64,000 bases of DNA, from contig JACNKX010000149.1 of assembly GCA_014381825.1 (NCBI GenBank), positions 1 through 64,000 of the forward strand, given 5' to 3'. Below the pieces are notes generated by a model, which saw only the letters and a program-made list of their open reading frames with translations, ran no database searches and was not told where the DNA came from. Positions within the stretch are counted from its first letter, which is position 1. Each line of letters opens with the position of its first letter. Below, in pieces: positions 7,625-16,314 of this stretch. The DNA comes from Planctomycetota bacterium (GTDB taxonomy: Bacteria; Planctomycetota; Planctomycetia; Pirellulales; Pirellulaceae). The translations under genes and the position numbers were made by a program.

Positions 7625-9631
7625 CTAAGGCGATGCTTCGATCATTTCTCGCGGCACTTCTTGTGATTCGCTGTAGCCGCGGTTGATACAAGTCATGTTA
7701 TCTTGCACGACACGTTCCCCGCGTTTTCCAAAGTACTTGCGTATCGCTTTCTCGACCCCTGCCATGACTTGCTCGTCCGAGATGCCGCTGTTCTTGGCAT
7801 AAGGTGTGAGTTTCAGAAACGCGCCAAGTGTGACGACTCCCTGCATTCGCATCTGCAAGTCGGCGACCGATGCGACCTCGCGAGCAATTTTGACGGTGTC
7901 GCAAAAGTAGAGGTGAATGTTCTTTTCGCGAATATATTGTTTGTGACGTTCGGGAATTCGTTGCCAGACATCTTCCGGATTGTCGTAAGCCGACTGCATA
8001 AAGATTGCACCGCCATCGACCATTCCTTTGAGCGGATTCGCGAGGATGGCGTTGACGTCGTTCAAGATGATCAAGTCGACGAACTCAAGTTCGCTATGAG
8101 TCTTGATGTGTGCGTCGCCGATCGTGAGATAGTACGTCGTCGGCAGGCCCTTCTTTTCCGAACCGTACTTGGGATATGCCTGCACGTCCTTGCCGAAAAC
8201 CTCTCCCGCGATGGTCGCAATGACTTTGTTGGTGGTCACCGAACCGAAGCCACCAACGGAGTGGCCTCGCATCGAGAATCCGCCATCAGGTCGCAGGTCA
8301 GGATCTTCCGTGCGAATCAGCGACAACGGATGATCGATCCCGACGCAGAAATAATCCTGACCATCGTTCTCCATATTGTCAAAGGCGGCGATGATGTCAG
8401 CCGGTCGTACGTCGCGGCTTCCGAGACCTGCCGCGCCGTGATAGATCTTAGGTATTCGATCTATCGGCTCGTGTCCCATCTGTCCGCTCACAGCGTCGCA
8501 GAAGGCTGCTTTGATCTCACGAGTCAGGTGGTTGCCCGTCGTCGACAGCGGATCGTCCATTCGCTCGAAAATGGTGATGGCTTTTGCGTTCTTCAACGCA
8601 TTTACGATCTGGTGCATGGGGAACGGGCGGAAGCAATAGATCGTGACGCACCCGGCCTTGATTCCCTTTTCGCGAAGGTAGTCGACGGTGACTTCTGTCG
8701 TTTCCATGTAACCACCGAGTCCGACGAGGATGTACTCCGCGTCCTCACAACGATGCGGCATGATGAAGTCGTACTTCCGCCCCGTCTTCTTCGTGAAGAG
8801 ATCGAAGGCTTCCTCAAGTGCTGGCGCAACTCGATCGTAGTACCAACGCTGGGCGATCTTGCCCTTCATGTATGAGTCTTGATTCTGAACGACGCCCGAC
8901 ATCATCGGATTCTCGGGGTCCATCAGATTAACGAGTTTCTCGTTGGGGTTGCCAACGTACTCCTTCATGAACTCGAGCTCCGGCAACCGAGCAGTCTCAA
9001 CAGTATGCGTCGTCAGAAAGCCGTCTTGGACGTTGAAGAAGGGTGTTTGAGTTGCCTCCGCAGCTCGTCGCGAGATCATGCAGAGATCCGCGGCTTCCTG
9101 GGCGTTCCGTCCGAATAACATTCCCCAGCCGACGTCTGCGCAGCTCATCACATCATCGTGACCAGCGTGGACGTTCAGCGAGTGACTGGTCAACGCGCGA
9201 GAGCCAATATTGAAAACAACGGGCAGTCGCTTACCAGAGATCGTGTAAAGAACCTCTTTCATCAGGACCAATCCCTGACCGGACGTGAAGTTGGTTACTC
9301 GACCACCAGCCAACGCAAAACCTTCACAAAACGAGGCTGACGAGTGTTCGCTTTCCGGTTCCATGAAGACGAGCAGATCGCCCCATAGATTTGCATTTCC
9401 ATTGTGGACTGCCGCGTTGAACCCCGAACCCATCGTCGTCGAACTGGTAATGGGATACGCGCCGCTGCCGTGACAGACCGCCGTTTCGACATGAACGACC
9501 GCCGCTGCTCCGTCGCAAGTGGTTGGGATGCCGGGATACTCGTATTTAGATTCGCCTTCCTGTTCCTCAGGAATACGTGTGAAATCTTTGTCTTGAGAGT
9601 CTTTGGCCTTTGGATCAACAATAGTACTCAT
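7625..9631 (-). CDS. 2-oxoacid (pyruvate):ferredoxin oxidoreductase, alpha+gamma chain
   Basis: The 668-residue product corresponds to the N-terminal half of NifJ-type PFOR. The pyrimidine-binding domain I covers residues about 30-290 (GDGAAAVVHVETAVCHGSGAYP; MGSGFNAAVHNG; FTSGQGLVLMKE). Domain II follows at about 290-420 (YILVGLGGYMETTEV; IYCFRPFP). A gamma domain (about 440-640) has RGHSVGGFGSVTTNK and the subunit-interface pattern typical of domain III. It contains no Fe-S motif; those are on the partner chain. Together the two chains rebuild a full PFOR split between domains III and the ferredoxin domain. This is first in a minus-strand run of four genes, so the promoter should be in 9632-9985. 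The substrate is most likely pyruvate, but other 2-oxoacids cannot be excluded. Confidence 0.88.
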   Translation of the reverse strand: MSTIVDPKAKDSQDKDFTRIPEEQEGESKYEYPGIPTTCDGAAAVVHVETAVCHGSGAYPITSSTTMGSGFNAAVHNGNANLWGDLLVFMEPESEHSSASFCEGFALAGGRVTNFTSGQGLVLMKEVLYTISGKRLPVVFNIGSRALTSHSLNVHAGHDDVMSCADVGWGMLFGRNAQEAADLCMISRRAAEATQTPFFNVQDGFLTTHTVETARLPELEFMKEYVGNPNEKLVNLMDPENPMMSGVVQNQDSYMKGKIAQRWYYDRVAPALEEAFDLFTKKTGRKYDFIMPHRCEDAEYILVGLGGYMETTEVTVDYLREKGIKAGCVTIYCFRPFPMHQIVNALKNAKAITIFERMDDPLSTTGNHLTREIKAAFCDAVSGQMGHEPIDRIPKIYHGAAGLGSRDVRPADIIAAFDNMENDGQDYFCVGIDHPLSLIRTEDPDLRPDGGFSMRGHSVGGFGSVTTNKVIATIAGEVFGKDVQAYPKYGSEKKGLPTTYYLTIGDAHIKTHSELEFVDLIILNDVNAILANPLKGMVDGGAIFMQSAYDNPEDVWQRIPERHKQYIREKNIHLYFCDTVKIAREVASVADLQMRMQGVVTLGAFLKLTPYAKNSGISDEQVMAGVEKAIRKYFGKRGERVVQDNMTCINRGYSESQEVPREMIEASP

Positions 9632-9985
9632 ATAGGCTCTCTTTCGGTCTGGAATTTGCTAGCTATTTGCTCGTATACGTTCTGCCGATGTGGTGGAGAT
9701 AGAGTTCTTTCGGTTGTTGGGGCGTCGCAGTTGAGTGAGAAGTTGCCTCACGCCAGCCGCTGAAGCGTCGAAGAACGTCAGCTCCAATCTCGATCGGCGT
9801 ACCGTGCGTTACTCATGCGATGCGAGATCCGCCAGCTCTCGCTGAAGGTATAGCACCGATAGGGTAACTGTTTCGCCCGCGACCTGCAAACGCGGATTGC
9901 TAGTTCCGCCGCTCATTGTAGGGGTGGTTAGGGGCAGCCGAGAGCGAATAAATGCAAGAGTCGTCGATCAACTTGCCTAGTTTAC
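9632..9985. other. Intergenic region upstream of the oxidoreductase operon
   Basis: This 354-bp region lies between the start of the minus-strand PFOR alpha gene and the 3' end of the minus-strand DUF1501 gene. It should hold the operon promoter. I see no convincing -35/-10 pair, no strong hairpin and no coding frame with a credible start and family match. Confidence 0.5.
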
Positions 9986-11434
9986 CTACGCCAGGATAGG
10001 CGCGACGACCTCGCCGTGAACATCCGTCAGGCGGAAGTTTCGGCCTTGAAATTTGAAGGTCAACCGTTCGTGGTCGATTCCAAGGCAGTGCATCATGGTG
10101 GCATGGAAGTCATGAACATGAACGGGGTCGGCGACAATGTTGTAACTGTAGTCGTCTGTTTGGCCGTGTGAGATTCCTGGTTTGATTCCACCGCCGGCCA
10201 TCCAGGCAGTGAAGCAACGCGGGTGATGATCGCGCCCATAGTCTTCGGCAGTTAACTTGCCTTGGCAGTAGGCTGTCCGACCGAATTCGCCGCCCCAGAC
10301 CACCAGTGTGTCTTTCAGCAGATCTCGCTGCTTTAGATCCTGGATCAACGCCGAGGAGGCTTGATCGGTGTCCTCGCATTGGATTTTAATCGCGGACGGG
10401 AGATTCGCGTGTTGATCCCAGCCGCGATGGAACAGCTGGACGAATCGAGTGCCTCGTTCGATCAGTCGGCGCGATAGCAGACAGTTATACGCGTAAGTCC
10501 CTGGCTGTCTAGCTTCCGCTCCGTACAGCTCGAATGTGTGTGCGGGCTCGTCGGAGATGTCAGTCAGCTCCGGAACCGAAGATTGCATGCGATAAGCTAA
10601 TTCGTATTGCGCGATCCGAGTCGCGATCTCCGGATCGCCGAACTCTTCCAGATTTCGCTGGTTTAGCAGAGCCAAGTCATCAAGCATGCGGCGCCGCGTT
10701 CGTTGGTTGAGCCCCGGTGGATCGGAGAGATACAGCACAGGATCTCCGACGGAACGAAACTTGACGCCTTGGTACTTAGTCGGCAAAAAACCGCTTCCCC
10801 ACAGCCGATCGTACAGCGGCTGCCCCGGCTTGCCTTTGCCAACCGAGACCATCGAGACGAAAGCTGGCAGGTCTTGATTCATCGAGCCCAGACCATATGC
10901 CAACCACGCTCCCATACTGGGCCGCCCCGCCAATTGTGCACCAGTTTGAAAGAACGTGATAGCTGGATCGTGATTGATGGCTTGTGTGTGAAGTGACTTC
11001 ACGAAGCAAAGATCATCTGCCACCTTTGCCGTATGCGGAAGTAACTCGCTCACCCACGCTCCGCTCTCGCCGCGCTGCTTGAACTGGAATTTGGTCGGCG
11101 CGACAGGAAAGCTATCTTGGGTCGCCGTCATTCCGGTCAGTCGCTGCCCCTGACGAATAGAATCGGGCAACTCTTCGCCTCGCTGATTCGATAGGCCGGG
11201 TTTGTAGTCGAACAGGTCCATCTGTGACGGCGCGCCGGACTGGAAGAGGTAGATGACCCGTTTGGCCTTCGGCGCAAAGTGAGGTAAATCTGGAAGGCCA
11301 CCAACTTGGGTTGGCGTTTCCGCCGACTGCGATTCGGCGTTCAGCATCGTCGCAAGCGCCGCACTTCCGACGCCGAGTTGCCGGAAGAATTGGCGACGAG
11401 TAGACGTTAATTGAGATTCCAGGAGTGGGTGCAT
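9986..11434 (-). CDS. DUF1501 protein (sulfatase-like fold), Tat-exported
   Basis: The 482-residue protein has GAGG 6 bases before its ATG. A Tat-type signal is visible: [13 protein letters not shown] followed by a hydrophobic Ala-rich stretch (residues about 12-32). The body matches the planctomycete DUF1501 family, with an early [23 protein letters not shown], later [21 protein letters not shown], and a C-terminal [19 protein letters not shown]. The family is related to the alkaline phosphatase/sulfatase superfamily but lacks the formylglycine motif. In planctomycete genomes it often pairs with a DUF1549/DUF1553 cytochrome-like partner, and no such partner is next to it here. The catalytic activity is unproven. 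The upstream divergent gene is a secreted protein, so 11435-11590 may be a shared promoter region. Confidence 0.88.
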   Translation of the reverse strand: MHPLLESQLTSTRRQFFRQLGVGSAALATMLNAESQSAETPTQVGGLPDLPHFAPKAKRVIYLFQSGAPSQMDLFDYKPGLSNQRGEELPDSIRQGQRLTGMTATQDSFPVAPTKFQFKQRGESGAWVSELLPHTAKVADDLCFVKSLHTQAINHDPAITFFQTGAQLAGRPSMGAWLAYGLGSMNQDLPAFVSMVSVGKGKPGQPLYDRLWGSGFLPTKYQGVKFRSVGDPVLYLSDPPGLNQRTRRRMLDDLALLNQRNLEEFGDPEIATRIAQYELAYRMQSSVPELTDISDEPAHTFELYGAEARQPGTYAYNCLLSRRLIERGTRFVQLFHRGWDQHANLPSAIKIQCEDTDQASSALIQDLKQRDLLKDTLVVWGGEFGRTAYCQGKLTAEDYGRDHHPRCFTAWMAGGGIKPGISHGQTDDYSYNIVADPVHVHDFHATMMHCLGIDHERLTFKFQGRNFRLTDVHGEVVAPILA

Positions 11435-11590
11435 CGCGAACCTCGTACATCAGCGGGGTGAGTGACGGCTTGTTATTCTAGGTCCGCGCAAACCGGACTG
11501 CCAGCTGATGTCTCATTAATCCCAAATCCTTCGTCCGTTCGGCTACAATATGGGCACGTTGGCGATCCCTTACGTCGAGTGGAGTTGAAA

Positions 11591-13459
11591 ATGCTGCGAA
11601 AACTGTTTTTGTTAAGTTGCGTTTTGTTGTTCGCGAGTCGCTCGGCGAATGCCCAGCACTTCAAGCTGGATCTTTCGACACCAATGTCGCCGCCGACATG
11701 GGCGCTGCTCGAACGAGAGTTGCTCCGCGCCAACACTGCGGCATGCGAGGAGTTCCATGCAAAATACTTCGACGAGCGAGGGTTCCTGCTGTGCGTCGAA
11801 CGATGGGGCGGCGATGATGGTCCCGACGACGCCATCGAGAACTGTAACGATTGGCCGATCTTGCACTCGCTCGGTGCGCCGGATGTCGTCTTGCAAATGT
11901 ATAAGAAAGCTTGGGAGGGGCACCTGCGGCAGTATACGCTGGCGAAGACGACGCACGTTCCCTTCGCAAAGGATGGGATGTATTACAAAGAGTTCCCTGT
12001 CTCATTTGATTGGTTGCACAACGGCGAGGGGCTGACCGTCTTCAACTTGCAGGGTCTTTCCGATCCTTACGACGACGGTTTTCAACAGAGAACTCGACGC
12101 TTCGCCGGCTTCTATATGAACGAAGATCCGGGTGCGCCGAACTATGATCCAAAGCACAAGATCATTCGCAGCATGTTCAACGGCAGCCGAGGGCCGTTAC
12201 TGCGAAAGGCCACGGCGGTTGACTGGGCTGGCGATCCGATTGAAGTCAAGAACCGCTTTCGCCCTGGTCACGGCGAGGAAAGCTACGAGCAGATGCTGGC
12301 TCACTTCGAGGACTACAACGACATTATCGGCGACTTGCCGCAGAATCTGTTGACGACCTCGTTGGCGCTGAACGGTTACATGATGAGCGGCGAGGAGAAA
12401 TATAAGGCGTGGTTGTTGGAATACGTTGACGCGTGGGTTGATCGCATGAAACAGAACGGATACATCATCCCGTCGAATATCGGATTGGACGGAAAAATCG
12501 GAGGCGCGACCAACGGCAAGTGGTACGGAGGTTGCTACGGCTGGGCCTTTACGGTAGTCGTTCCGCAGGATGGCAGCCTGGCTCATCGCAATACTCACAA
12601 CAAAGGCTTCACCGGATTCATGAATGCCTTCATGTTGACCGGTGATGACCGATATCTCGATCCTTGGCGTCGCCAAATCGACAAGATCAACGCACAAGTG
12701 AAGATCGTCGACGGTCGTGCGCTGTACCCCAAAATGTACGGCGACGACGGTTGGTATCACTACACGGCTGAGAAGTATAACTACGCGGCGCTCGAATTGT
12801 ATTACCTGTCGATGCGCGACGAGGACATGGCCGAGGTCCTGCCTCGCGAGTTCGTTTCCAAAAGCAAGGCGGGCTACCGAAACAACGAGCAATTCACGCG
12901 AGATCAAGGTTGGTTGCTTTATCTTCTCGGCAAAAATGCAGACTATCCCGAACAGGCTTTGCGAGCCGATCTGGCTCGCGTGCGTGAGCGAGTCGTCGGG
13001 ATGCGCTCCGATGAAACGACCCCTGACACGCGGCTTGCCGACGATCCGATGCACTTGAATCCAGCGAGCGTCGCATCGCTGATCCAGTTAACGCTCGGCG
13101 GGTTGCACCCTGGTCATCAAGGCAACGTGTTGCAGGCTCGTCTTCGTTACTTCGATCCAATTTCGCGGCGAGCGGGAATCCCCAGCGACATGGGGGCACT
13201 TGTTGACCGCCTGACCAATGACGAAGTCGCGGTTACGATCGTGAACACGAATCAGCTTGAATCGCGCGAGATCGTTATCCAAGCCGGAGGATACGCGGAG
13301 CACGAGTTTGTAAGCGTGTCGCAAGGCGCGGGACAGCCACAAGCTCTCCATACGAATCAGCTTGCGGTCAAACTTGCACCTGGTGCGGGTAGCCGTCTCG
13401 TGTTCAAGATGAAACGCTACGCCAACCAGCCCACGATGACGTTTCCTTGGGATCGATAG
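11591..13459 (+). CDS. Secreted protein of unknown function, probable alpha/alpha-barrel
   Basis: I place the start at the ATG at 11591: a ribosome site (GGAG) precedes it and it directly begins a good signal peptide (MLRKLFLLSCVLLFASRSANAQ, cleavage near Ala-Gln). The frame is open further upstream to a codon at 11462, but that would bury the signal. The mature part (about 600 residues) is rich in Trp, Tyr and His and in regularly spaced helical segments (WALLERELL, WLLEYVDAWVDRMK, YAALELYYLSMRDEDMA), resembling alpha/alpha-toroid glycosidases or polysaccharide lyases. A beta-rich C-terminal region starts near residue 540. I cannot name the family or a catalytic residue. It sits near a sulfatase and an aldolase, which would fit breakdown of a sulfated glycan, but that is inference. 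Confidence 0.75.
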   Translation: MLRKLFLLSCVLLFASRSANAQHFKLDLSTPMSPPTWALLERELLRANTAACEEFHAKYFDERGFLLCVERWGGDDGPDDAIENCNDWPILHSLGAPDVVLQMYKKAWEGHLRQYTLAKTTHVPFAKDGMYYKEFPVSFDWLHNGEGLTVFNLQGLSDPYDDGFQQRTRRFAGFYMNEDPGAPNYDPKHKIIRSMFNGSRGPLLRKATAVDWAGDPIEVKNRFRPGHGEESYEQMLAHFEDYNDIIGDLPQNLLTTSLALNGYMMSGEEKYKAWLLEYVDAWVDRMKQNGYIIPSNIGLDGKIGGATNGKWYGGCYGWAFTVVVPQDGSLAHRNTHNKGFTGFMNAFMLTGDDRYLDPWRRQIDKINAQVKIVDGRALYPKMYGDDGWYHYTAEKYNYAALELYYLSMRDEDMAEVLPREFVSKSKAGYRNNEQFTRDQGWLLYLLGKNADYPEQALRADLARVRERVVGMRSDETTPDTRLADDPMHLNPASVASLIQLTLGGLHPGHQGNVLQARLRYFDPISRRAGIPSDMGALVDRLTNDEVAVTIVNTNQLESREIVIQAGGYAEHEFVSVSQGAGQPQALHTNQLAVKLAPGAGSRLVFKMKRYANQPTMTFPWDR

Positions 13460-13462
13460 GCG

Positions 13463-14242
13463 CTATTGGTTGAACTGGTTACTGAACGATGATTGAAACC
13501 ACTCGATACCGCGACGAAGCACACCCACTTCGTTGCCCATCGTAGGCATGCGGCAGCCGTTCTCGACCGCGCGATCACAGAACTTCGGATCAGGAACGAC
13601 AGCACCCCAACCAATCCCGTGGTTCTTACAGGCGGTAGCAACTTTGCCGATCGCTTCCCACAACCTGTCGTCGTGGAACTGACCAGGAATGCCGAGCGCC
13701 AGTGACAAGTCGGCCGGACCGATAAACAGCAAGTCGACTCCGTCAATCGCGGCGATCGCGTCCGCTTCTTCGAGCGATCCCAGTGTCTCAATCTGAATCG
13801 CGACGAAATGCTCTCGGTTCGCGTCGTCGATGAATTGCGTCGGCGTCTTGTGTGTGTAACTGGCATCGCAACCGCTGAGGTTTAACCCGCGAGTACCTCG
13901 AGGCGCGAACTTCGTCCACTTCACGAACTCTTCGGCTTGTGCGGAAGAGTGAATCTGGGCAGCCATCACGCCGCCGACACCCGCTTCCAGACATTGAGTA
14001 ACCGGTGAGTAACCCGTCGGTGCGAGTCGGACGAAGCAGTCGAAGTTGTTCGCCTTGGCGGCCAGCGCCGCCATTACCAACTGCTCCGATGAGATGAAGG
14101 CGTGTTCCTGGTCAAGCCAGAACCCATGAAAGCCTCCAGCGAGTCCGTACATCTCTATCACAATCGGATGCACGACTCTTCCGATGGCAAACGTGCGAAT
14201 CAATTCGTCGGTCGCCAGTAGCTCTTTGAACGATGTTCTCAT
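13463..14242 (-). CDS. HpcH/HpaI family class II aldolase
   Basis: The 259-residue start is taken at the ATG at 14242, which has GAGG six bases upstream; a TTG in frame at 14254 lies on that ribosome site and is rejected. The family pattern is clear: FHGFWLDQEHA near the N-terminus, FVRLAPTGYSPVTQCLEAGVGGVMAAQ with the active-site Arg, the metal-binding Glu in VAIQIETLGS, and Asp in LLFIGPADLSLALG. These enzymes cleave 4-hydroxy-2-oxo acids to pyruvate (or glyoxylate) and an aldehyde using a divalent metal, in the cytoplasm; 2-keto-3-deoxy sugar acids are common substrates. The gene ends 3 bp after the convergent secreted-protein gene and starts divergently from the sulfatase. The exact substrate is unknown. 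Confidence 0.9.
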   Translation of the reverse strand: MRTSFKELLATDELIRTFAIGRVVHPIVIEMYGLAGGFHGFWLDQEHAFISSEQLVMAALAAKANNFDCFVRLAPTGYSPVTQCLEAGVGGVMAAQIHSSAQAEEFVKWTKFAPRGTRGLNLSGCDASYTHKTPTQFIDDANREHFVAIQIETLGSLEEADAIAAIDGVDLLFIGPADLSLALGIPGQFHDDRLWEAIGKVATACKNHGIGWGAVVPDPKFCDRAVENGCRMPTMGNEVGVLRRGIEWFQSSFSNQFNQ

Positions 14243-14443
14243 GCCAGTCCTCAATAGTTGCTGGTGGGGGGAACCAGCAGTTTGTCAGTAGCGCGTTGGA
14301 GGGTCAAGCTATTCAGGGTTGCGGCAGACGCGACATGATAATCGGACAGAAGTGGATTCCCAGTGTTTCAATCGGTTTTCGTCTCCTGGTATGCTTTGAC
14401 GATTCGAGAATCGGACATGACGCCAAACGGAGGTATTAAGGCC

Positions 14444-15817
14444 ATGAATATGACTCGGTTTATGAAGACGTTCGGAATTGCTGGCGTCGTCTCGCTCTTA
14501 GGTCCGTGTTTGGAAACTGCAAGGGCGGCGGAATTGCCTGAGAAGCCGAACATCATCTACGTCATGTGCGACGATCTTGGGTATGGCGACCTTGGGTGTT
14601 TTGGCCAAAAGACGATTAAGACACCGAACATCGACCAACTGGCGAGCGAGGGTATGCGGCTGACGAGCTACTATGCAGGATGCACGGTTTGTCGGCCGTC
14701 CAGGCTGGTCCTCTGGACCGGAATGCATACGGGGCACACAGCGATCAGCTCGAACGCGAAGTACACGTTTCGGCCAAGTGACGTGACCGTCGCCGAATTG
14801 TTGCAAGGTGCCGGCTACGTCACGGGGGGCGTTGGTAAATGGGCGATGGGGGGCGTTGGGACGACAGGTCATCCGAATCTGAATGGATTTGATTTCTGGA
14901 TGGGCTATCTCGATCAGAGTGAGGCTCATAATTACTATCCGTCGCATCTGTGGAGGAACGACCAAAGGGTGGCATTGGAAGGGAACATCCTGAGCGATCA
15001 TCCCAACGCGCGCGGCCGGGTCGCGGTCAAACGGACGACCTATTCGCACGATCTGATTACTGAAGCGGCGCTCGATTTCGTTCGACGGAATCACGAGCAG
15101 CCCTTCTTGTTGAATGTTCACTGGACGATCCCGCATGCAAACAACGAAGGTGGGCGGGTCACCGGCGATGGAATGGAAGTGCCGGACTATGGGATCTACG
15201 CAGGTCGGGATTGGCCCACGATGGCGAAGGGCCAAGCCGCAATGATCACCCGAATGGACGGTGATGTTGGGAGGCTCGTCAACCTCGTGCGGGAGCTGAA
15301 GATTGATCGCAAGACACTCTTTATCTTCACCTCGGACAACGGCCCCCATTCCGAGGGTGGTCATAAGCATGAGTACTTTGACGCGAATGGCCCACTCCGC
15401 GGCTTCAAACGCGACCTTTATGAGGGTGGAATCCGCGAGCCTACGATCGCTTGGTGGCCGGAAACGATTGAGGCGGGGAGCGAAAGTGACGAGCCGCTTG
15501 CATTTTGGGATTTCATGCCGACAGCTTGCGAATTGGCAGGTTTAGAGTCTCCAACAAACTCCGATGGAATTTCGTTCCTGCCAACATTGCGCGGAACACT
15601 CCAGGCTTCGCACGACTATCTGTACTGGAAGTATGACGCAAAAGAAGCGATCCGGATGGATAATTGGAAAGGTGTTCGCTTGGCACTTCGTAAACCTATA
15701 GAGTTGTACGACTTAGACGCAGACATCGGCGAGTCGAAAGACATTTCTGCCGACCATCCCGAGATTGTTTCTCGAATTATCGAGTTAATGGACGAGGCAA
15801 AACGTCCACGCGGCTAG
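14444..15817 (+). CDS. Type I sulfatase, exported
   Basis: I chose the ATG at 14444 (457 residues) because GGAGG lies 10 bases upstream and it begins a signal peptide (MNMTRFMKTFGIAGVVSLLG, then ETARAA). Earlier in-frame codons at 14363 and 14417 would put the signal inside the protein. The sulfatase signatures are clear. NIIYVMCDDLGYGDLG binds the metal, and the formylglycine motif C-R-P-S-R is at residues 83-87 (Cys type, needing maturation by formylglycine-generating enzyme). FIFTSDNGPHSEGGH supplies further metal ligands, and the C-terminal subdomain ends with ELYDLDADIGESKDIS. It would hydrolyse sulfate esters, probably on algal or other polysaccharides. Planctomycetes are known for many such enzymes. 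The HpcH aldolase is divergent, 201 bp away. Confidence 0.93.
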   Translation: MNMTRFMKTFGIAGVVSLLGPCLETARAAELPEKPNIIYVMCDDLGYGDLGCFGQKTIKTPNIDQLASEGMRLTSYYAGCTVCRPSRLVLWTGMHTGHTAISSNAKYTFRPSDVTVAELLQGAGYVTGGVGKWAMGGVGTTGHPNLNGFDFWMGYLDQSEAHNYYPSHLWRNDQRVALEGNILSDHPNARGRVAVKRTTYSHDLITEAALDFVRRNHEQPFLLNVHWTIPHANNEGGRVTGDGMEVPDYGIYAGRDWPTMAKGQAAMITRMDGDVGRLVNLVRELKIDRKTLFIFTSDNGPHSEGGHKHEYFDANGPLRGFKRDLYEGGIREPTIAWWPETIEAGSESDEPLAFWDFMPTACELAGLESPTNSDGISFLPTLRGTLQASHDYLYWKYDAKEAIRMDNWKGVRLALRKPIELYDLDADIGESKDISADHPEIVSRIIELMDEAKRPRG

Positions 15818-16314
15818 ACGCAGGTTGGCTCAATTGAAGCTGGCTCGGTGGAGGGGGATAAGCGTTTCAGGTGAATCCCAAAGGAACGCGCAGGGGTTTT
15901 GCTGCGTCAAATGCCACAGATTGGGTCTGGTTTCTCGGCTGTCTGATGCTGAAAACTCTCTGAGTTTGCTCAGTTGTTATAGCTCGTTGTGGTGGCTTGT
16001 CGGCCTAGTTGTTGGAGTCGAGTCCGAGAACCCTGATATCGAGGTGAGTGGTCGAAGACTAGCCTCGTAAAGGGGTTAACTCGCTTTTTAATTGCATTAG
16101 TTTCGGCAGCAATTACAATCCAAAAAGCGGCGAAATGCTGCGCAGATTGTTTTCCAAAACTCGTATTTTAACTAGATTTACATCCTGCTGTCTGGCATAT
16201 CGCCGATTGTTCCAGCGCTGCTCAGCCCTCTGAGTGGCCCTGTATTCTTGGTGGTTACGTGTCGTCGTAACCATCAGTCAGCGAATGCCTTGCAGATGAT
16301 CTAGGGGTTGGTTT
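15818..16314. other. 497-bp leader region before the giant gene
   Basis: This is the intergenic region between the sulfatase and the giant LEPR gene. Its second half is AT-richer than the surroundings. Visible structure: an inverted repeat CGCTTTTT (16082-16089) / AAAAAGCG (16122-16129) with a second AATTG/CAATT match inside, a small hairpin CTCAG/CTGAG at 16221-16234, and the hairpin listed separately. An 81-codon open frame at 15825-16070 has no family match and I do not call it a gene. Confidence 0.5.
16252..16273 (+). promoter_or_regulatory. Perfect 8-bp hairpin 41 bases before the giant gene
   Basis: TGGTTACG (16252-16259) and CGTAACCA (16266-16273) pair perfectly around a six-base loop. 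The position, just ahead of the AGGGG ribosome site of the giant protein gene, suggests a 5' leader structure or an operator. No function can be shown from sequence. Confidence 0.35.

Noticed and set aside
7703-8875. 390-codon open frame antisense to the PFOR alpha gene
   Set aside because: It is a mirror of a strongly coding gene; the protein has no recognisable domain, while the minus strand gives a complete PFOR chain.
12197-13054. 285-codon minus-strand frame inside the secreted-protein gene
   Set aside because: The plus-strand gene has a signal peptide and coherent protein; the antisense frame has none.
14498-15370. 290-codon minus-strand frame inside the sulfatase
   Set aside because: The sulfatase motifs prove the plus strand is coding.
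15825-16070. 81-codon open frame after the sulfatase
   Set aside because: No family match, no clear ribosome site, overlaps an AT-shifting leader region; composition does not look coding.
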